DNA of 11,584 nucleotides from Caryophanales bacterium UBA2753 (GTDB taxonomy: Bacteria; Bacillota_I; Bacilli_A; RFN20; CAG-826): contig DEJH01000001.1 in the NCBI GenBank assembly GCA_002353275.1, positions 1-11,584 of the forward strand, read 5' to 3'. Below, piece by piece: positions 1-8,134 of the stretch. Each line of letters begins with the position of its first letter. Positions within the stretch are counted from its first letter, which is position 1. The notes below the pieces were generated by a model. The model ran no database searches. It saw nothing but the letters and a program-made list of their open reading frames with translations, and was not told the origin of the DNA. The translations under genes were made by a program, and so were the position numbers.

Positions 1-10
1 GGTACGATTA

Positions 11-16
11 GATAAT
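11..16 (+). promoter_or_regulatory. Possible -10 element for galK
   Basis: GATAAT matches the TATAAT consensus at five of six positions and lies 8 nt before the galK ATG. If used, transcription would start within a few bases of the start codon. The -35 region would lie outside the window, so this cannot be confirmed here. Confidence 0.3.
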
Positions 17-24
17 ACGTAATT

Positions 25-1194
25 ATGGAAGAATACGTTGATCATTTAGTTAAAAGTTTTGAAACATATCATCAAGTGAAACCCGAATATGTTTTCTCTT
101 GTGGTGGAAGATTTGAAATATTAGGCAATCACACTGACCATAACCACGGACTATGCATCGCTAGTGCGTGTAATTTAGATATCACTGCAGTAGTGAGTAA
201 AAAAGAAGGAGATAAGGTTGTTCTTAAATCAATCGGATATCCTGAAGATGACGTTAGTTTATCTTCTTTAGAAGTTGATCAATTATTATTTGGTTCTTCT
301 TCCGCTTTAATAAAAGGAGTAGCCGCTTATTTAATTAAAGAAGGATATAAAGTTGGTGGTTTTGTTGCATATACATCTTCTTCAATCTTTAAAGGAGCAG
401 GTGTTTCTTCTTCCGCAGCTTTTGAAATCTTAATCGGTCACATCTTTAATGTTTTATATAATAACGGAGAAATCCCTAAATTAGTGTTATGTAAAGCTGG
501 TCAATATGCAGAAAATGTATATTATGGCAAAAAATGTGGTCTTCTTGATCAAATTGGAGTCTGCTATGGTGGAGTGGTTTCAATTGACTTTGAAGATGTT
601 GATAACCCAGTTATTAATCAAATTGAATTCCCATTTGACGACTTACATTTCGTTTTAATTAACACTGGTGGAGATCATTCTTCTCTTTCAGATTTATACG
701 CTTCAATTCCTAATGATATGATTAGCGCCGCTAACGAGATGAAAGGCAGATATCTTAGAGAATGTTCTAGAGAACAATTAGAAGAAGTTAAACATTCTCT
801 TAAAGAAGATGAATATTTAAGAGCGAAACATTTCTTTGACGAAAACGATCGCGTTAAGGTTGCTTTAGAAGCGATTAAAAATAAAGATAAAGATTTATTT
901 ATTAAACAAATTAATAATTCAAGATTATCTAGCGCTACTAATCTTAAAAATATGATGGTTGCTTCTTATTATGAAAATAGCCCTCAACAGGCATGTGACT
1001 TAGTGATGGAAGCTAGCGAACATACTGGCGCTGTTAAAATCAATGGTGGTGGATTTGCTGGAAGCGTCATCGCTTTAATCGAAGAGAAATATTTAAATAA
1101 CGTCATTACTATATTGTCCAAAAAATACGGAGAAGAAAACGTTAAAGAAATCTTCATCCGTAACGAAGGACCTAAAACTATTTATAAATTTTAA
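25..1194 (+). CDS. galK: Galactokinase-type GHMP sugar kinase
   Basis: This cytoplasmic kinase is expected to phosphorylate galactose to galactose-1-phosphate with ATP (Leloir pathway). All three GHMP-kinase blocks are visible in the 389 residues: the galactokinase signature GRFEILGNHTDHNHG at 28-42, the ATP-binding loop GAGVSSSAAFE at 124-134, and the C-terminal INGGGFAGS block ending at 347. Asp175 in CGLLDQ is the likely catalytic base. Length matches the family. The signature reads GNHTDH where the E. coli-type enzyme has GEHTDY; this is a recognised variant in gut Firmicutes, and the exact sugar is less certain for it. An in-frame stop at 13-15 limits the start to this ATG. No Shine-Dalgarno sequence lies in the 24 visible upstream bases, but a -10-like GATAAT (11-16) does, so the message may be nearly leaderless. 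A rubrerythrin gene follows 12 nt after the stop. Confidence 0.88.
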   Translation: MEEYVDHLVKSFETYHQVKPEYVFSCGGRFEILGNHTDHNHGLCIASACNLDITAVVSKKEGDKVVLKSIGYPEDDVSLSSLEVDQLLFGSSSALIKGVAAYLIKEGYKVGGFVAYTSSSIFKGAGVSSSAAFEILIGHIFNVLYNNGEIPKLVLCKAGQYAENVYYGKKCGLLDQIGVCYGGVVSIDFEDVDNPVINQIEFPFDDLHFVLINTGGDHSSLSDLYASIPNDMISAANEMKGRYLRECSREQLEEVKHSLKEDEYLRAKHFFDENDRVKVALEAIKNKDKDLFIKQINNSRLSSATNLKNMMVASYYENSPQQACDLVMEASEHTGAVKINGGGFAGSVIALIEEKYLNNVITILSKKYGEENVKEIFIRNEGPKTIYKF

Positions 1195-1206
1195 GGAGAT
1201 AAATTT

Positions 1207-1746
1207 ATGGAACTCAAAGGTAGTAAAACCGAACAAAATTTATTAACAGCATTTGCTGGAGAAAGCCAAGCGAGAAATAAGTATACTTATTACGCTTCAA
1301 AAGCAAAAAAAGAAGGATATGAACAAATTGCTGCGATTTTTCTAGAAACCGCAGACAATGAAAAAGAGCACGCTGAACTCTGGTTTAAATATCTTCACGA
1401 TGGCAAAGTTCCAACCACAGAAGTGAACTTATTAGATGCCGCTGAAGGTGAAAACTTCGAATGGACTGATATGTACAAACATATGGCGGAAGTTGCTAGA
1501 GAAGAAGGCTTTAAAGAAATTGCCGCTAAATTTGAATTAGTTGGTAAGATTGAAAAAGAACATGAAGAAAGATATCGTGCTCTATTAGAAAAAGTGAAAG
1601 CCGAAAAAGTCTTCGTTAGCGAAGATGTCGTAATTTGGAAATGCCGTAACTGTGGGCATATTCATGTTGGAAAAGAGGCTCCAGAAATTTGCCCAACATG
1701 TGCTCATCCAAAGAGCTATTTTGAAAGACAAGCTAAAAATTATTAA
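1207..1746 (+). CDS. rbr: Rubrerythrin
   Basis: Rubrerythrin is a cytoplasmic non-haem iron peroxidase that reduces hydrogen peroxide in anaerobes, taking electrons through its rubredoxin-like domain. Residues 1 to about 135 form the ferritin-like four-helix bundle: Glu19, then E52-x-x-H55 in helix 2, acidic residues around Glu95-Glu99 in helix 3, and E116-x-x-H119 in helix 4, together giving the diiron site. Residues 143-175 form the rubredoxin domain, with Fe-binding Cys146/Cys149 and Cys162/Cys165. At 179 residues it is a full-length classical rubrerythrin. The start follows AAGGAG (1193-1198, overlapping the galK stop) by 8 nt. The tight spacing suggests co-transcription with galK, though no functional link to galactose use is evident. 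Confidence 0.95.
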   Translation: MELKGSKTEQNLLTAFAGESQARNKYTYYASKAKKEGYEQIAAIFLETADNEKEHAELWFKYLHDGKVPTTEVNLLDAAEGENFEWTDMYKHMAEVAREEGFKEIAAKFELVGKIEKEHEERYRALLEKVKAEKVFVSEDVVIWKCRNCGHIHVGKEAPEICPTCAHPKSYFERQAKNY

Positions 1747-1769
1747 TTAATTAATTAAGGAGATTCGTC

Positions 1770-3218
1770 ATGGAAATATTAGATCGATCAAGTGTTATTT
1801 TTGGTAATCAAATAGACAAGAAAACCATTAAGAAAGCCACTAAAAGCAAAAATAAATATGTTAAGAAGTTTGGAGATGATTCCAAAAAAGAATATCATCT
1901 TGGCTTAGAAGATATTCCTTCTCTTGATTTTATCGGAGCTAAAAATTTAGTCCTTTCTGATAAGCCACTAAAATTACCAAATAACCCAGTAGTGGTTGGT
2001 AATATTAGAATGGGATTTGGTCATTATCGTATTTCAATTGCTTTAGCGAGCTGTGCAAAAGCACTTGGTTATGATCCAATTTGGATGGATCTTGCTTCTT
2101 TTGACGCGACTGGTAGTAAAATGATTCGCGCCCAAAACGATTTATATTCTTTAGCAAGTCGTATCTCTCAAAAATCTAAACTATTTAATCACTTTATTTG
2201 GGAACCACTTAATAGTGAAGGATTTAGACAAATTACTTATAACGCAGTTGATCAGAAAAATTCTGAATTATTAGCCCCTTTATATCATGATTTACCAAAA
2301 GATGTTCCTTTTGTTGCCACTCACGTGTGGCCTTCTCAAGGAGCGGTTCATGCGGGATTAACTCATGTTGTTAACGCTATTCCAGATAACTGGCCAATGG
2401 CTCTTCATCTTTCCGAAGGTGCAATTCACGCTGTTCAAACTCCATTTGCTTATCTTGGTTATAAGATGCTTAATGGAATGAACAAAAAACCGCTTAAAGG
2501 TATTCCAGAAAGCGAATTATTCGAAGTTGGACACTATATCGATCACGAACTAGTCGCCAATATTGAAAAAGATGTTGAAGCAAGAGTTAACCGCATTAAA
2601 AAAGATGAACCAGTAAGAATTCTGACCTCTGTTGGAGGAGCAGGAGCGGGAGCAAAATCGTTCTTAGAAATTGTGAAGCATTTAATCCCATATGTGGAAA
2701 AAGAGAAGGTTTCTTTATATATAAATCTTGGCGATCACCTCGATATGTTTGATTTTTTAAAGAAGAAAATTCCTTCTTTTGAAAAGAAATGTGTCACTCA
2801 TTTTGATAATTATTCTGAAACTAAAGAATTTGTCGAAAAGATGTCTAAAGAAGTCTCAAAAGGAATCCATGTCTTCTATCATAAGAACATCTTTGAAGCA
2901 GTTTATTCCACAAACTTATTAATGAGACAAGTTGAATTATTAATCACTAAACCAAGTGAGTTAGCCTTCTACCCAGTTGTTAAAGTGATGATGAAACATA
3001 TTGGTGGCCATGAAGTTTATGGAGCTATTCACGCTCAAGAGATTGGAGATTCAACCTTTGAATGTCCAGATAAGAAGAGCATGACTGAGATGCTTGATCG
3101 CTTAATTAGTGATAAAGAATTATTGATCCACCTTAATGAACAAATCGTTAAATTAAAAGCCACAGGCATTTATGACGGTGGCTATAAAGCAGTTAAGCTC
3201 GCTGTTAAAGGAAAATAA
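1770..3218 (+). CDS. GT-B-like (glycosyltransferase-type) protein of unknown function
   Basis: I do not recognise a named family for this 482-residue protein. A charged, lysine-rich N-terminus (1-60) precedes a strand-turn-helix VVVGNIRMGFGHYR at 74-87. This recalls the GxGH loop opening the N-terminal Rossmann domain of GT-B glycosyltransferases of the MurG/MGDG-synthase type. A second domain begins near 282 with ILTSVGGAGAGA (284-295), as GT-B C-terminal domains often do. LLITKPSELAFYP (390-401) resembles the donor-sugar-binding segment that reads KPGG in that superfamily. There is no signal peptide or obvious membrane span. A UDP-sugar-dependent transferase or related epimerase-like fold is therefore inferred, with unknown substrates. 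AAGGAG at 1757-1762 sets the start 7 nt downstream. It lies 23 nt after the rubrerythrin stop, in a probable operon, and ends directly against the convergent dehydrogenase gene. Confidence 0.6.
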   Translation: MEILDRSSVIFGNQIDKKTIKKATKSKNKYVKKFGDDSKKEYHLGLEDIPSLDFIGAKNLVLSDKPLKLPNNPVVVGNIRMGFGHYRISIALASCAKALGYDPIWMDLASFDATGSKMIRAQNDLYSLASRISQKSKLFNHFIWEPLNSEGFRQITYNAVDQKNSELLAPLYHDLPKDVPFVATHVWPSQGAVHAGLTHVVNAIPDNWPMALHLSEGAIHAVQTPFAYLGYKMLNGMNKKPLKGIPESELFEVGHYIDHELVANIEKDVEARVNRIKKDEPVRILTSVGGAGAGAKSFLEIVKHLIPYVEKEKVSLYINLGDHLDMFDFLKKKIPSFEKKCVTHFDNYSETKEFVEKMSKEVSKGIHVFYHKNIFEAVYSTNLLMRQVELLITKPSELAFYPVVKVMMKHIGGHEVYGAIHAQEIGDSTFECPDKKSMTEMLDRLISDKELLIHLNEQIVKLKATGIYDGGYKAVKLAVKGK

Positions 3219-4052
3219 TTATTCGAATAAATATGGTCTTCTTCTTTTAAGAGGGAGATCTTTTATTTTTGGGTATCCTGATAGGGAAAATATCCCTCTA
3301 GGAATAATGTAATCGCCATTTTTGGATAATTTTGATAATCCAGTTAATAGAGGAAGAGAAGCGATTTTTGTTGGATGAAAGAAAGTCGCTAAAAATCCTT
3401 TTCCTAGAACACGTATTGGTCTTACCATATGACGGATGATATTAGTCGCACATATTCCTGGTTCAGTTAATACATATTCGATATTTGGATATTTGTTTTC
3501 TTTCACTAATTTATAAAAGTAAGCTTCTAAATAACCTTTTGAGATATTGTATTCTCCAAATTTAGTTAACTTTCTACTTGTTAAATCATATTTCTTGTTC
3601 TTTTTCATTAATCCCGCAGCAATTGATCCTTGGATAACAAAACGAACATTATGATTAAGTTTTGGTGAAATATTATCGATGAAATATCTCGCTCCAACAT
3701 AATTAGTCATGATGGTGGTGGAATACCCATTTTCTAATATGGTTTTATTAAATAGGATTCCACAGTTTAAAACTATTGAATCAAATTCTTGGTGAGTGGA
3801 GATTAATGTATCTATTGCTTTATCAATTGAGATAGTTGAAGTTTGGTCATATTCAATTACATCGATGATATTTTTATGACTTTTCTTAATTTCATTAGCT
3901 TTAGAAAGATTTCTGGCGAGCAAAATCACTTTAGCGTTCTTATTTTCTAAATGAGTTAATAACGCTAACCCGATTCCACTAGTAGCACCAATCACCACTA
4001 TCGTGCGACCAGTAAAGTCTTCAATTTTGTTTAGATATTTCTTTAATGTCAT
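3219..4052 (-). CDS. Short-chain dehydrogenase/reductase
   Basis: This is a cytoplasmic NAD(P)-dependent oxidoreductase of the SDR superfamily, 277 residues. Visible motifs are the Rossmann loop GATSGIG (22-28), a basic Arg47 after the second strand that favours NADP(H), NCG at 96-98 in place of the usual NNAG, Asn117, the catalytic Ser143, and the active-site Y168-x-x-x-K172. The segment around 109-124 resembles retinol-dehydrogenase/protochlorophyllide-reductase-like SDRs. The substrate cannot be read from sequence. It is the last gene of a - strand operon: its ATG overlaps the hydrolase stop as ATGA, and no Shine-Dalgarno is visible, so translation is probably coupled. Its stop abuts the convergent gene's stop with no intergenic base. 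A 12-bp palindrome at 3219-3230 spans this boundary; no strong terminator is seen there. Confidence 0.85.
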   Translation of the reverse strand: MTLKKYLNKIEDFTGRTIVVIGATSGIGLALLTHLENKNAKVILLARNLSKANEIKKSHKNIIDVIEYDQTSTISIDKAIDTLISTHQEFDSIVLNCGILFNKTILENGYSTTIMTNYVGARYFIDNISPKLNHNVRFVIQGSIAAGLMKKNKKYDLTSRKLTKFGEYNISKGYLEAYFYKLVKENKYPNIEYVLTEPGICATNIIRHMVRPIRVLGKGFLATFFHPTKIASLPLLTGLSKLSKNGDYIIPRGIFSLSGYPKIKDLPLKRRRPYLFE

Positions 4053-5719
4053 AAGGTGATTTTATCGTTAATTTCTTTGATGTCTTTTGGATTAACTTTT
4101 ACAACTTCTCTATCAAAAGTGACAAACCCATTTAATTCATCTTCGACATCACTTAATTGGGTATATATTGTCGCACTTAATCCTTTAGGAATATTTCTTA
4201 TAACATCGATTTCGATGGATTTCTTATATCGTTTTAGCCATTCTTCTTCATTCTTAAATGACTTATATGTCTTCTTTCCTATTTGTTTATGTCCATCAAT
4301 AGGGAGGACAAATCCTCCAAATTCAGATAAGAAGATTGCGCGATTATCTTTCTTTTTGATTTTGAAATTTTTGAAATAAACGTGATAAGACTTAACGTCA
4401 CTTATTTTTTGGTCGTGCCATCCTGAAGCGTGATCAAATAGTCTAGTAGGGTCAACTTTCTTTAACTTTTCATATATTTCTTTAGAATCAAATTGTCCCC
4501 AACCTTCATTAAAGATGGTCCATAGCCCAATAGAAGGAACGTTATATAAATATTCAATCGTGTCTTTAAATTCTTGAAGAGCAAATTCTCTACCTTCTTT
4601 ATTATCTCTACCAAACTTCTTGTAGTTATGGTCGTTATGATGAATTCCAGTGATTAATGGGAAGGCAATCGTGGAGAATTTATATTTTCCTCCTCCATTA
4701 ACGAAGTCTTGAAAGACCACTAAACCTTTTTTATCACATTCAAAATACCAACGAGGTAATTCGATTTTGATGTGCTTTCTTATCGTGTTAAAACCTAATG
4801 ACTTTACTAAATCGATATCTTTAATATAATCTTCATATTCTTTTGGGGTATATAAACCATCCTCATAATATCCTTGATCTAAGACTCCTTTAAAGAAATA
4901 TGGTTTGTTATTTAAAGCTAATCTTGTAATTCCTTTTTCATCTTTCATCAATGAGAATTTCCTCATCGCGAAATAAGAATTAACTTCATCATTTTCAGTA
5001 GCTATTCTTACAAAATATAGATATGGATTTTCTGGTGACCATAGTTTCATATCTTTGATTTTGATGTGAACATCTTTATTTGTATCTATTGGTCTTTCTA
5101 ATCCCTCAATATATATAGAAGCTTCTTTAGCGTCACTTTTAATATTGATGACGATTTCTTTTTTATCAATATCAGGTGTGAATTTGATATTTTGGATATA
5201 GTCAAACGAAACACTTTCTATCCACACTGGATAATAAATTCCACTTTGAGGGGTATACCAGATTCCTCCTCTATCTATTTTTTGCTTTCCTCGAGAATAA
5301 AAAGAGGTATCTGTATAATCTTTCACTTTAACCACTAAATCGTTAGTGGCCTTAAGATATTTTTTGATCTCAAATTCAAAAGGAAGATATCCCCCAATAT
5401 GCCTACCGAGATACTCTCCGTTAAGATATACGTCAGCGATTTGATCAACCGCTAAAAAATGAAGTATTACCCTATCTTTAATTTCAATCTCATTTATTGA
5501 GAAAGATAAATGATAAAAAAGATATTCGTCTGGCTGAAGAATATGATTCACTCCACTTAATTTTGTTTCAGGAGAAAAAGGAACAACTATTTTCCCATCG
5601 AAACTCGTAGGAAATTCATTATTTTTGCTAATTTTATAATCCCATTCACCATTAAGTGAGAGATATGAATTTCTCACTAATTGAGGACGAGGGTATTCAC
5701 TAAGTGGTTTATTTAACAT
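4049..5719 (-). CDS. Glycoside hydrolase family 2 (beta-galactosidase/beta-glucuronidase-like)
   Basis: This retaining exo-glycosidase should remove a non-reducing beta-linked sugar. Domain order fits family 2: a jelly-roll sugar-binding domain (about 8-172, with LNGEWDYKIS, DVYLNGEYLGRHIGGY and RGGIWYTPQSGIY), an immunoglobulin-like sandwich (about 175-262), and a TIM barrel from about 270. The acid/base is Glu405 in FNEGWG and the nucleophile Glu466 in SEFGG. There is no signal peptide, so it acts in the cytoplasm on imported sugars. At 556 residues it is short for the family and lacks the long C-terminal domains of LacZ, resembling compact gut enzymes. Beta-galactosidase, glucuronidase and mannosidase are not separable here. 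AGAGG (5729-5733) precedes the start by 9 nt. It overlaps the transporter gene by 11 nt and the dehydrogenase gene by 4. Confidence 0.88.
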   Translation of the reverse strand: MLNKPLSEYPRPQLVRNSYLSLNGEWDYKISKNNEFPTSFDGKIVVPFSPETKLSGVNHILQPDEYLFYHLSFSINEIEIKDRVILHFLAVDQIADVYLNGEYLGRHIGGYLPFEFEIKKYLKATNDLVVKVKDYTDTSFYSRGKQKIDRGGIWYTPQSGIYYPVWIESVSFDYIQNIKFTPDIDKKEIVINIKSDAKEASIYIEGLERPIDTNKDVHIKIKDMKLWSPENPYLYFVRIATENDEVNSYFAMRKFSLMKDEKGITRLALNNKPYFFKGVLDQGYYEDGLYTPKEYEDYIKDIDLVKSLGFNTIRKHIKIELPRWYFECDKKGLVVFQDFVNGGGKYKFSTIAFPLITGIHHNDHNYKKFGRDNKEGREFALQEFKDTIEYLYNVPSIGLWTIFNEGWGQFDSKEIYEKLKKVDPTRLFDHASGWHDQKISDVKSYHVYFKNFKIKKKDNRAIFLSEFGGFVLPIDGHKQIGKKTYKSFKNEEEWLKRYKKSIEIDVIRNIPKGLSATIYTQLSDVEDELNGFVTFDREVVKVNPKDIKEINDKITL

Positions 5720-7007
5720 CCTTCTTTTCCTCTTTAATTAAATAGATTATTGGGATAATTGCTAAGGCGATAAAGATAATCGCAAATAAGAAGATATAAT
5801 CGTTTGGTAGAACGCTTAATTGACCATATTCATTAAGAGCGTATTTGCCATTAATTCGAGAGACATTTTGTCCAACTACTGGTCCAATGACAAATGGAAC
5901 CATAACAAAGAAAACCATTCTTACCCCTTGGAATAAACCGGTTTCTTTTTCAGGAGTGTAGTCTCTAATTTTTGCGCCTAATACGGAAGTAGACACTAAA
6001 TAGCCTGTCATTAAAATAATTCCACCGATGATAACTCCAACTTGATCTTTAAAAAAGAAAAGCAATATTCCACCTATTACTGCTGCTCCTATAGATGAAA
6101 AGACTAGTTTATATTTACCAATCTTATCCATGAAGAAACCAAAGACGACTGCTAAAACGCAGGCGACTCCTAATATTGGTCCAGCAGTGGACACTAATTC
6201 AAAACCTAAGATTGATTGGACATAGACCATGAAATAAGGCATGAATACTTGTATACCAATTGAGAAAATCATTAATGACATTAAGGCTAAATATAATTTT
6301 GGACGTGACTTAATAACACTTGGTCTAAAACCATGAACAATGTTTTTAAGATATGGTTCTTCTCTATTAGGTCCTTTAACGTCTTTAGGAAGAAGAAAGA
6401 TTAAGACAATTCCACTTAAAGTGGTGATTCCTCCAAAAGCAGCAAAGAAATATAACCAATTGAGTTCAACTCCTTCTTTCTTTTCTCCAACAAGCATTCC
6501 TTGTAGCAAAACAACCATAATCATCGCGATTAATGGAAGAACAGAAAGAACGGATTCAACCTTTCCCCTGTTAGTGGTGTCAGTATTATCTGTAACAAAA
6601 GCATTGAACGCTGCATCGTTAGCGGTACTACCAAAGAAAGTCATTAAACAATCAAGAATGACGATAAATGTACCTGATAAAAGAGCGCTATGAGCAACAA
6701 AGTTATATGGTTTTCGTGGATCTAAGAAAGCAAAAAGAATGATTGATATACCCCAAATGATATACCCCATCGAGATAAAGATTTTTCTTTTTCCAAGTCT
6801 GTCGCTTAACGCTCCAATAAATAAAGTGGTGATTGTAGCGGCAATTGCACTAAAGATTGTCATATAAGTAATAAAGTTTGCGTCACCTGTACAATCAAAG
6901 ACATAAACATTTAGATAGTTATTTTCAATTGCCCAGGCTAATTGGCCGATTAAACCAGCAACAATAAAAGAAAGCCATTTTCTAATTCCAAGTTTTGTAA
7001 TATTCAT
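5709..7007 (-). CDS. MFS transporter, probably for the GH2 substrate
   Basis: This is an integral membrane transporter of the major facilitator superfamily. Its 432 residues contain about 12 hydrophobic segments. The cytoplasmic loop 2-3 signature GALSDRLGKRK is at 65-75. The first span, with GQLAWAIENNYLNVY at 21-35, resembles sugar-type symporters commonly placed beside glycosidases in Clostridia. Uptake of an oligosaccharide or glycoside by ion symport is inferred from its position as first gene of the operon, overlapping the GH2 gene by 11 nt. A weak GAAGG sits 9 nt before the ATG, and a TATAAT -10 lies on the - strand at 7028-7033. It diverges from the MscS gene across a 70-nt gap. Confidence 0.85.
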   Translation of the reverse strand: MNITKLGIRKWLSFIVAGLIGQLAWAIENNYLNVYVFDCTGDANFITYMTIFSAIAATITTLFIGALSDRLGKRKIFISMGYIIWGISIILFAFLDPRKPYNFVAHSALLSGTFIVILDCLMTFFGSTANDAAFNAFVTDNTDTTNRGKVESVLSVLPLIAMIMVVLLQGMLVGEKKEGVELNWLYFFAAFGGITTLSGIVLIFLLPKDVKGPNREEPYLKNIVHGFRPSVIKSRPKLYLALMSLMIFSIGIQVFMPYFMVYVQSILGFELVSTAGPILGVACVLAVVFGFFMDKIGKYKLVFSSIGAAVIGGILLFFFKDQVGVIIGGIILMTGYLVSTSVLGAKIRDYTPEKETGLFQGVRMVFFVMVPFVIGPVVGQNVSRINGKYALNEYGQLSVLPNDYIFLFAIIFIALAIIPIIYLIKEEKKDVK

Positions 7008-7027
7008 AGTTAATTACCTTCGTTTAT

Positions 7028-7033
7028 ATTATA
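7028..7033 (-). promoter_or_regulatory. -10 element of the transporter-hydrolase-dehydrogenase operon
   Basis: Reading the - strand, TATAAT is a perfect -10 hexamer 20 nt before the transporter ATG. No good -35 lies 16-18 nt upstream, which suggests a weak or activator-dependent promoter. Two direct copies of AGATAT (7041-7046 and 7052-7057), 11 bp apart and so on one face of the helix, lie where a regulator could bind. That role is inference. Confidence 0.45.
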
Positions 7034-7077
7034 TTCTTGTAGATATCATAAAGATATTTGAATAAAATATTAAAGGT

Positions 7078-7962
7078 ATGAAAAGCGGATTAATTTTCGA
7101 AAATGATTATTCTTGGTGGTTCCAATTCTGGGAGAAAACTAGAGTCTTTTTCTTGGTTCCTGATGATTCCGGAATGAATTATTTATCAAGAATCGGAATC
7201 GCAATTGGAATTATTGTTCTTGCTTGGTTAGTGATCAAATTTATCGGTTTTTTACTGAAGAGAACATTTAAAATCAAAAAAGGACCTGAAATTGATCGTT
7301 CTGCAAAATCATTTTTTGTCACTGTAATTAAATCTCTACTTTGGATTGCTGCTGCCTTTTTAGTTGCTGCTGTTCTTAAATTTGATTTAACTAGTGCCGC
7401 TGGTTTACTTAGCGCAGTCGCTGTCGCTTTAGGCTTAGCGTTACAAGATTTAATTGGTTGTTTATTCTCTGGAATTCTTCTTTTGCAACAAAAGATGATT
7501 AAGACTGGAGAATATATCTCTGTTACTAATACATATGGTTCTTCTGAAGGTTTTGTGGAAAATGTTCACTTATTCTTCACCTATTTAAGAACTCCTCAAG
7601 GTCAAATTATTACAATTCCAAATAATTCAATGACCAAGGCAACAATCACCAATTATTCTAGATTAGGAAAAAGAAGAATTGATTATGATGTTGGAGTGGC
7701 TTATGACACAGACATTGAACTCGCTAAATCAGTTCTTAAAGATATCATGGACACTGATGAAAGAGTTATTCCTGATGAAGATAAACAAGTCTATGTTGTT
7801 AAACTCGATAGTTATTCTGTTCAATTAAGATTTAGATGTTGGACCTCATTTGAGAATTATTGGCCAGTTTATAACGATTTAAGTGAAAAAATCTTAATTG
7901 CATTTAGAAAAAATAAGATTTATATCCCTTCTTCAACGGATATAGCGGTTACGAAAAAATAA
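7078..7962 (+). CDS. mscS: MscS-family small-conductance mechanosensitive channel
   Basis: This homo-oligomeric membrane channel opens under tension to release solutes during hypo-osmotic shock. The 294 residues show three membrane spans (about 38-60, 78-100, 105-137). The third is the Ala/Gly-rich pore helix AAGLLSAVAVALGLALQDLI (107-126). The beta domain follows with the family motif TIPNNSM (179-185), then a cytoplasmic alpha/beta domain to the end. Length matches E. coli MscS. The start is uncertain: AAAGG (7072-7076) is only one base from the ATG, too close for a normal ribosome binding site, and no other in-frame start suits it better. TAAAAT (7063-7068) could be a -10, giving a nearly leaderless message. 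It is divergent from the sugar operon and ends in a terminator overlapping its stop codon. Confidence 0.92.
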   Translation: MKSGLIFENDYSWWFQFWEKTRVFFLVPDDSGMNYLSRIGIAIGIIVLAWLVIKFIGFLLKRTFKIKKGPEIDRSAKSFFVTVIKSLLWIAAAFLVAAVLKFDLTSAAGLLSAVAVALGLALQDLIGCLFSGILLLQQKMIKTGEYISVTNTYGSSEGFVENVHLFFTYLRTPQGQIITIPNNSMTKATITNYSRLGKRRIDYDVGVAYDTDIELAKSVLKDIMDTDERVIPDEDKQVYVVKLDSYSVQLRFRCWTSFENYWPVYNDLSEKILIAFRKNKIYIPSSTDIAVTKK

Positions 7963-7984
7963 GACCCTATGGGTCTTTTTCTTT
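7961..7984 (+). terminator. Intrinsic terminator of the MscS gene
   Basis: AAGACCC (7961-7967) pairs perfectly with GGGTCTT (7971-7977) across a TAT loop, followed by a T-rich run TTTCTTT. The stem begins inside the stop codon. This isolates the channel gene from the small-RNA region downstream. Confidence 0.88.
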
Positions 7985-8054
7985 AAAAGGCAAAATAACG
8001 AAAATTTTTTTGTCTTTTTTTCACAATTTTTTAAAAAAATTTCAAAATCGCCAC

Positions 8055-8079
8055 TATATATAAAGTGAGGGGGTATAAA
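8055..8079 (+). promoter_or_regulatory. Candidate -10 elements for small-peptide locus A
   Basis: Two TATAAA hexamers (8059-8064 and 8074-8079) sit upstream of the locus A leader, downstream of very A/T-tracted DNA (7978-8047) that could act as an UP-type element. No convincing -35 is present. Use of the second would start RNA near 8086, just before the segment (8099-8113) that pairs with the 3' end. Confidence 0.25.
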
Positions 8080-8098
8080 ACGAAATGCCTAGTGCATT

Positions 8099-8133
8099 GA
8101 GGGCCTTTGTTGGGAAGAAAGGAGGTAGGGACC
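8099..8133 (+). promoter_or_regulatory. Locus A leader able to pair with the transcript 3' end
   Basis: Bases 8099-8113 pair with 8280-8294 over 15 positions with one mismatch and one G-T wobble. Alternatively, the ribosome binding site segment 8122-8133 pairs with 8287-8297 with one bulged base. The same 3' segment can therefore close the RNA into a loop or mask the ribosome binding site directly. This is the arrangement that keeps full-length type I toxin messages inactive. The pairings are visible; their regulatory role is inferred. Confidence 0.55.
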
Positions 8134-8134
8134 A

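Noticed and set aside
1743..1758. TTAA tandem repeat between rubrerythrin and the next gene
   Set aside because: A short simple A/T repeat in an AT-rich spacer, with no sign of a function.
4056..4379. 107-codon + strand open frame
   Set aside because: It lies wholly antisense to the GH2 barrel domain, whose catalytic motifs are clear.
6340..6693. 117-codon + strand open frame
   Set aside because: It is antisense to the MFS transporter and shows no domain or ribosome binding site.
7978..8050. Poly-T/poly-A tracts resembling an origin or AT-rich unwinding element
   Set aside because: No DnaA-box-like repeats are nearby; more likely terminator tail and promoter-upstream DNA.
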